Shown piece after piece: positions 61,080 to 64,000 of a stretch of 64,000 bases of DNA. Numbering within the stretch: the stretch's first letter is position 1; each line of letters starts with the position of its first letter. Under the pieces are notes generated by a model, which saw nothing but the letters and a program-made list of their open reading frames with translations, was not told where the DNA came from and ran no database searches. The translations under genes were made by a program, and so were the position numbers. The DNA is taken from positions 1 through 64,000 of the forward strand of contig JAZRQE010000061.1 of assembly GCA_045649545.1 (NCBI GenBank), written 5' to 3'. The stretch is from UMGS172 sp045649545 (GTDB taxonomy: Bacteria; Bacillota; Clostridia; Oscillospirales; Acutalibacteraceae).

Positions 61080-61220
61080 TCACCCGAACAAAAGGTCGGC
61101 ACCGTAAAAGCCAATGGCGATAAGAGCCAATGCCGCCAATGTCCACACTGCCGACTTAACAAAGGTTTTGCCGGCGGAATAGCCACTTTTTTCTGTTTTG
61201 TATTTATAATCATCCTGCAT
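61080..61220 (-). CDS. Small single-pass membrane protein (46 aa)
   Basis: Start ATG 61220-61218 with GAGGTG six bases upstream, stop TGA at 61082-61080, just before the phosphohexomutase gene. The product has a polar, Lys/Tyr-rich N-terminus (about 22 residues) and one hydrophobic helix (about residues 23-45, 'SAVWTLAALALIAIGFYGAD'). Good ribosome-binding site, spacing to the next gene and amphiphilic plan argue that it is real. No family recognised. Confidence 0.65.
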   Translation of the reverse strand: MQDDYKYKTEKSGYSAGKTFVKSAVWTLAALALIAIGFYGADLLFG

Positions 61221-61318
61221 TTTTAACACCTCGCTTTGTCACAATGAATATTGTTGGCAATTAAAGGTGTAAAAATACAAATTTAAGTTCTGTCCAAGCA
61301 CCGAAACTGTTTTTAAAA

Positions 61319-61583
61319 ATATAATGATTGTAGAACGTGGAAACGTAAAGCGTTTCCACAAAAGCCGATAAAATGATTGTAGTTTGTCGAAACGCCAATA
61401 AGCGATTCGACAAGCCACTTTTAAGTGGCTTTAACAAAATCAAATTTACTAATTTAATTTTGTATGACAATCACTGTAACGGATATGGGCAAATTTTCTT
61501 TAAAAATTTGTTAACAAATCGAAGATTAGGTGTGGAAATGACCCTGAAAGTGTCATTTCCACGTTCAACGACCATTATAATGG
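61319..61583. repeat. Multi-hairpin dispersed repeat, copy 3 (composite)
   Basis: About 265 bp. The outer ends ATAATGATTGTAGAACGTGG and CCACGTTCAACGACCATTAT are inverted repeats. A second left-end module, AATGATTGTAGTTTGTCG, starts about 50 bp inside, giving a nested or tandem 5' part. The following hairpins (GTCGAAACGC..GCGATTCGAC, AAGCCACTT/AAGTGGCTT, CAAAATCAAAT..ATTTAATTTTG, CAAATTTT/AAAATTTG, GGAAATGAC/GTCATTTCC) parallel copies 1 and 2. It fills most of the gap between the small membrane-protein gene and mecA; the open frames inside are spurious. Confidence 0.75.
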
Positions 61584-61610
61584 ATTGATTTAAAGTTTCG
61601 GGGGTGCGTT

Positions 61611-62174
61611 ATGACTGTAACTGAAATCGACGGACAGTTAAAGGTATTACTGTCCGAAGTTGAAACCGTAAAATATAATATTGACCGCGTTCTTTTTGAA
61701 AAGGATACAAAAGAATCGTCAAAAGCGTTGATTGTTTTGCTAAAACTTGCGGCATCAAAAGTGGGCTTTAATACCGACGCTCGCGATTTTGCGATTGAAA
61801 TATATCCCGTTTTCAGCGGTGGTTGTGAAATTTACTTTATACCCGAAAAACCTAAAACAGCAAAGGTTGCGGCAAGCGTAAACGGTTGGTCGGTTTTTGA
61901 ATTTAAATCAACCGAGGCGGCTTTAAAAACCTGCGAACTTTTATATAAAGACCCCAAAACCCGCTATTGCTTTTCGTCAATGTATAAATACCGCAACAAA
62001 TACCGTTTGGCGGTTAAAAATATCAGTTCTTCATTAAACCGACAAATATTGCTTAACTTTGCCGACCGTCCTGTTACCTCGCGTTTAGAACGCGTCAAAA
62101 CCTTTGAGTACGGCAAACCGATTGCTTTAAAAAATGCAATTTATATAATCGGTTCTGCTTTGTGTCACGAATAG
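61611..62174 (+). CDS. MecA-like adaptor protein
   Basis: 187 residues with a GGGGGTG site before ATG 61611. The N-terminal region ('LLKLAASKVGFNTDARDFAIEIYPVFSGG') and the C-terminal 'VFEFKSTEAALKTCELL' plus 'SSMYKYRNKYRLAV' follow the MecA pattern, where the C-terminal domain docks on ClpC. MecA-type adaptors feed substrates to ClpCP. The protein is shorter than Bacillus MecA (about 218) and lacks its acidic linker, so the assignment rests mainly on the C-terminal half. Confidence 0.7.
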   Translation: MTVTEIDGQLKVLLSEVETVKYNIDRVLFEKDTKESSKALIVLLKLAASKVGFNTDARDFAIEIYPVFSGGCEIYFIPEKPKTAKVAASVNGWSVFEFKSTEAALKTCELLYKDPKTRYCFSSMYKYRNKYRLAVKNISSSLNRQILLNFADRPVTSRLERVKTFEYGKPIALKNAIYIIGSALCHE

Positions 62175-62192
62175 TTAAGGCGATGGGCTGGA

Positions 62193-62837
62193 TTAGAGTG
62201 ACATATATTCGGTAGCTTTCGCTTTCAGGTCTTGTGCTTTGAACAAAGCACTGCCTACAACCAAAACATCAGCACCGGCTTCAACACAAAGTTTGCCGGT
62301 TTCCTCATTAACGCCGCCGTCAACCTCTAATAAGGTGTTTAAACCAAGACGGTCGCGTTCAGCACGTAATGCATTTAATTTTTGGAGTGCCGAGGGCATA
62401 AAACTTTGACCACCGAATCCCGGCTCAACCGACATAACCAAAACCATATCGCATTTCGGCAAAAATGGGAAAATGGCTTCGGCAGGGGTGTTGGGTTTGA
62501 TTGTAAGGCAGGTTTTTACACCCAAAGCGTGAATTTCGTCAAGCGTTTCGTTAACATCCGAGCCGGCTTCGTAATGGAACCCTAGCCAATCGGCATATTT
62601 GGCAAAATCTTTTATGTAACGCAAAGGACGGTCAATCATAAGATGAATATCCAACGGTAAAGAGGTGTGCTTCTTAATAGAGTCTATAACCGGGCAACCA
62701 AACGAAATGTTAGGCACGAAAATGCCGTCCATAACATCAAGGTGGAGCATATCGGTGCCGCATTCTTCTAACTGCTTGCAAGCAGTTCCCAACTCTAAAT
62801 AATCGTAGCCTAAAATTGAGGGTGAAAGTTTAGCCAT
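62193..62837 (-). CDS. rpe: Ribulose-phosphate 3-epimerase
   Basis: 214 residues, full length TIM barrel. 'LSPSILGYDYLEL', 'LHLDVMDGIFVPNISFG', 'DIHLMIDRPLRYI', 'VMSVEPGFGGQSF' and 'EVDGGVNEETGKL' carry the metal-binding His and Asp residues. It interconverts ribulose-5-phosphate and xylulose-5-phosphate in the pentose phosphate pathway. AAGGAG precedes ATG 62837. Confidence 0.97.
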   Translation of the reverse strand: MAKLSPSILGYDYLELGTACKQLEECGTDMLHLDVMDGIFVPNISFGCPVIDSIKKHTSLPLDIHLMIDRPLRYIKDFAKYADWLGFHYEAGSDVNETLDEIHALGVKTCLTIKPNTPAEAIFPFLPKCDMVLVMSVEPGFGGQSFMPSALQKLNALRAERDRLGLNTLLEVDGGVNEETGKLCVEAGADVLVVGSALFKAQDLKAKATEYMSL

Positions 62838-62924
62838 AAAATTTCTCCTTAACGGGAATTGTACCCGTCACATTAAATTTTCATACACAGTTATTTTACA
62901 TCAAATTAGCCGTCAGGTCAACAC

Positions 62925-63293
62925 CTAACGGCTCAAATGTTTATGATTATTTTTTTGTTTCGCGAACAATTGCCAACCGCCGAAAACAATCAAAAAAATA
63001 GCGAAAATTTTACTTAAAAGGTCGGTTTCAATAGTTTTGGCGAGTAAAACTCCCAAACCTACTCCTAAAACACCGCCGAGCCACATTTTTAAAACGGTTT
63101 TCCACTCAATTAAGTGTTTAAAAGAGTAAATTATGATGGCGATTAATCCTACGGGCAGAAAAAACAGAAGATTAATTCCTTGTGCTTTTAGTTGAGGGAT
63201 GTTAGCGAAAACGGTAAGGTAAATTAAAAGTATACCACCGCCACCCAAACCCATAGCACCTATCACTCCGGACAGAAACCCTGCTAAAATCAC
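62925..63293 (-). CDS. Half-size TSUP (TauE/SafE) family membrane protein, C-terminal-type half
   Basis: 122 residues from GTG 63293, four membrane helices. 'AGFLSGVIGAMGLGGGGILLI' is the TSUP motif. The protein is about half the usual 250 residues. The only good ribosome-binding site (GAGGTGA, 63319-63313) is 19 bases before GTG but fits an in-frame ATT at about 63308, so the true start may be a rare codon adding 5 residues. It follows a second half-size TSUP gene. Confidence 0.8.
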   Translation of the reverse strand: MILAGFLSGVIGAMGLGGGGILLIYLTVFANIPQLKAQGINLLFFLPVGLIAIIIYSFKHLIEWKTVLKMWLGGVLGVGLGVLLAKTIETDLLSKIFAIFLIVFGGWQLFAKQKNNHKHLSR

Positions 63294-63312
63294 AGCAATG
63301 TCAAAAATAATA

Positions 63313-63675
63313 TCACCTCGTAAGTAGTGTTATTCCTGCCCAAATCATAAAAATCGCAAAAATTCGACGTATCCATTTATCGGGAAGTTTTTTCAAAAGA
63401 AGAGTTCCCGCCGCGGCACCTAATAATCCCCAAGGGATGTATTTTACGGCGTCGCTCACCGTAACACTGCCGTTTATAAGGTAAAGTGTTGCCGAAAAAA
63501 GTGACAATGGCATTATTACTGCTACTGCACTCGCGTGGGCTTTTTTCTTTTCCAAATTTGACCTTTCCAAAATCGGTACAGAGAGCATACCTCCGCCTGC
63601 ACCTAATAAGCCGTTTACAAAACCTGCCAGCAGTCCGCCGCCAACCGTTAATAAATTGTTGGTTTTTTCTTTCAT
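63313..63675 (-). CDS. Half-size TSUP (TauE/SafE) family membrane protein, N-terminal-type half
   Basis: 120 residues from ATG 63675 with GAGGGT upstream, four membrane helices. 'GGLLAGFVNGLLGAGGGMLSV' is the TSUP repeat signature. With the next gene it makes the equivalent of one complete two-repeat carrier for sulfite, organosulfonates or similar anions. The stop codon lies inside the ribosome-binding site of the following gene, so they are coupled. Confidence 0.85.
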   Translation of the reverse strand: MKEKTNNLLTVGGGLLAGFVNGLLGAGGGMLSVPILERSNLEKKKAHASAVAVIMPLSLFSATLYLINGSVTVSDAVKYIPWGLLGAAAGTLLLKKLPDKWIRRIFAIFMIWAGITLLTR

Positions 63676-63753
63676 TTATAACCCTCAAAAAATGTGAATA
63701 TATTTTTATTCTGTATAAATACGCGGTAATTATTCTAGAGAATAAACAGTATA

Positions 63754-63795
63754 AAAAGGTCAATCTACCAAATGGTAGACTGACCTTTGTTTTTT
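63754..63795. terminator. Intrinsic terminator of trpS
   Basis: AAAGGTCAATCTACCA / TGGTAGACTGACCTTT with one mismatch and T-runs on both strands, just after the trpS stop. Confidence 0.8.
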
Positions 63796-63804
63796 ATTAT
63801 TTGA

Positions 63805-64000
63805 TTACAGCACGTAACCAACCTTTTTCATTACCTTTGAAAGGGTCTTTCGGGCAACATATTCTGCCTTTTCGGCACCCTGTTTGTAAATTTTTTCGAG
63901 TTCTGCTTTGTCGGAAATATACATATTATATTTTTCCTGAACGGGTCTTAATTCCTCAACAACTGCCTCACCCACAGCCATTTTAAAGTCACCGTAACCC
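63805..64000 (-). CDS. trpS: Tryptophanyl-tRNA synthetase, C-terminal fragment
   Basis: Minus-strand frame entering from base 64000 and stopping at TAA 63807-63805, giving the last 64 residues. 'GYGDFKMAVGEAVVEELRPVQEKY' in sequence order, then 'GAEKAEYVARKTLSKVMKKVG', match the C-terminal end of bacterial TrpS. The catalytic class I core lies beyond the window. Confidence 0.9.
   Translation of the reverse strand, partial: GYGDFKMAVGEAVVEELRPVQEKYNMYISDKAELEKIYKQGAEKAEYVARKTLSKVMKKVGYVL

Noticed and set aside
61261..61588. Open frames on both strands between 61261 and 61588
   Set aside because: They lie entirely in the palindromic repeat element, which explains open frames on both strands.

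Overview
The window is chromosomal DNA of a low-to-moderate GC, Gram-positive, probably spore-forming anaerobe. It most resembles gut Clostridia of the Oscillospiraceae/Ruminococcaceae type. This rests on Shine-Dalgarno-led genes with frequent TTG and GTG starts, many lipobox lipoproteins, spore genes (SpoVB-like flippase, SpoVAF/GerA, SpoVAE), RicT, RemB, DegV, MecA and an Rnf-type electron-transfer operon. It covers the replication-origin neighbourhood: dnaA, dnaN, S4 protein, recF, remB, gyrB and gyrA run leftward from about 35 kb. An AT-rich dnaA-dnaN spacer holds one perfect DnaA box, and two perfect parS sites lie in front of parA-parB at 45 kb.

Layout. 0-2 kb: TrkA tail and TrkH potassium uptake. 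2-7 kb: a GH2 glycosidase, tRNA-His, tRNA-Gln, lipoproteins and dense structured repeats. 7-13 kb: an ECF S-component and a six-gene flavinylated Rnf-like operon (FMN-bind-like lipoprotein, ApbE, RnfC, RnfD, RnfG, a small membrane protein) with no rnfA, rnfB or rnfE. 13-21 kb: VanZ-like protein, transglutaminase lipoprotein, a fused ABC transporter, DegV, hemolysin III and an XRE regulator. 21.27-21.62 kb: an unidentified, highly structured RNA of about 349 nt with tRNA-like ends. 21.6-26 kb: holB, ricT, purC, a SLOG protein, and an Lrp regulator overlapping an MGMT-like gene. 26-35 kb: the dnaA-gyrA cluster. 35-43 kb: tRNA and rRNA modification enzymes, a MATE pump, a zinc-ribbon/PASTA pseudokinase, an HD phosphohydrolase and a SpoVB-like flippase. 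43-49 kb: spoVA genes, parS/parAB, serS and an acyl-ACP thioesterase. 49-52.4 kb: a Crp-like regulator with an ABC importer. 52-64 kb: NUDIX, M14 peptidase, a GH13 enzyme whose catalytic Asp is Val, Pit transporter, SDR, metallopeptidase, EamA, phosphohexomutase, MecA-like adaptor, Rpe, two half-size TSUP proteins and the 3' end of trpS.

The most unusual items are: (1) the tRNA-ended structured RNA at 21.3-21.6 kb; (2) the Rnf operon lacking its A/B/E subunits; (3) a dispersed multi-hairpin repeat family (three copies, at 4.8, 40.9 and 61.3 kb) with terminal inverted repeats starting ATAATGATTGTAG; (4) a GTGAAAT/ATTTCAC-spaced hairpin array and a duplicated tRNA-Gln 3' end; (5) the predicted-inactive pseudokinase and GH13 enzyme. 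All functions are inferred by reading motifs; no searches were run.
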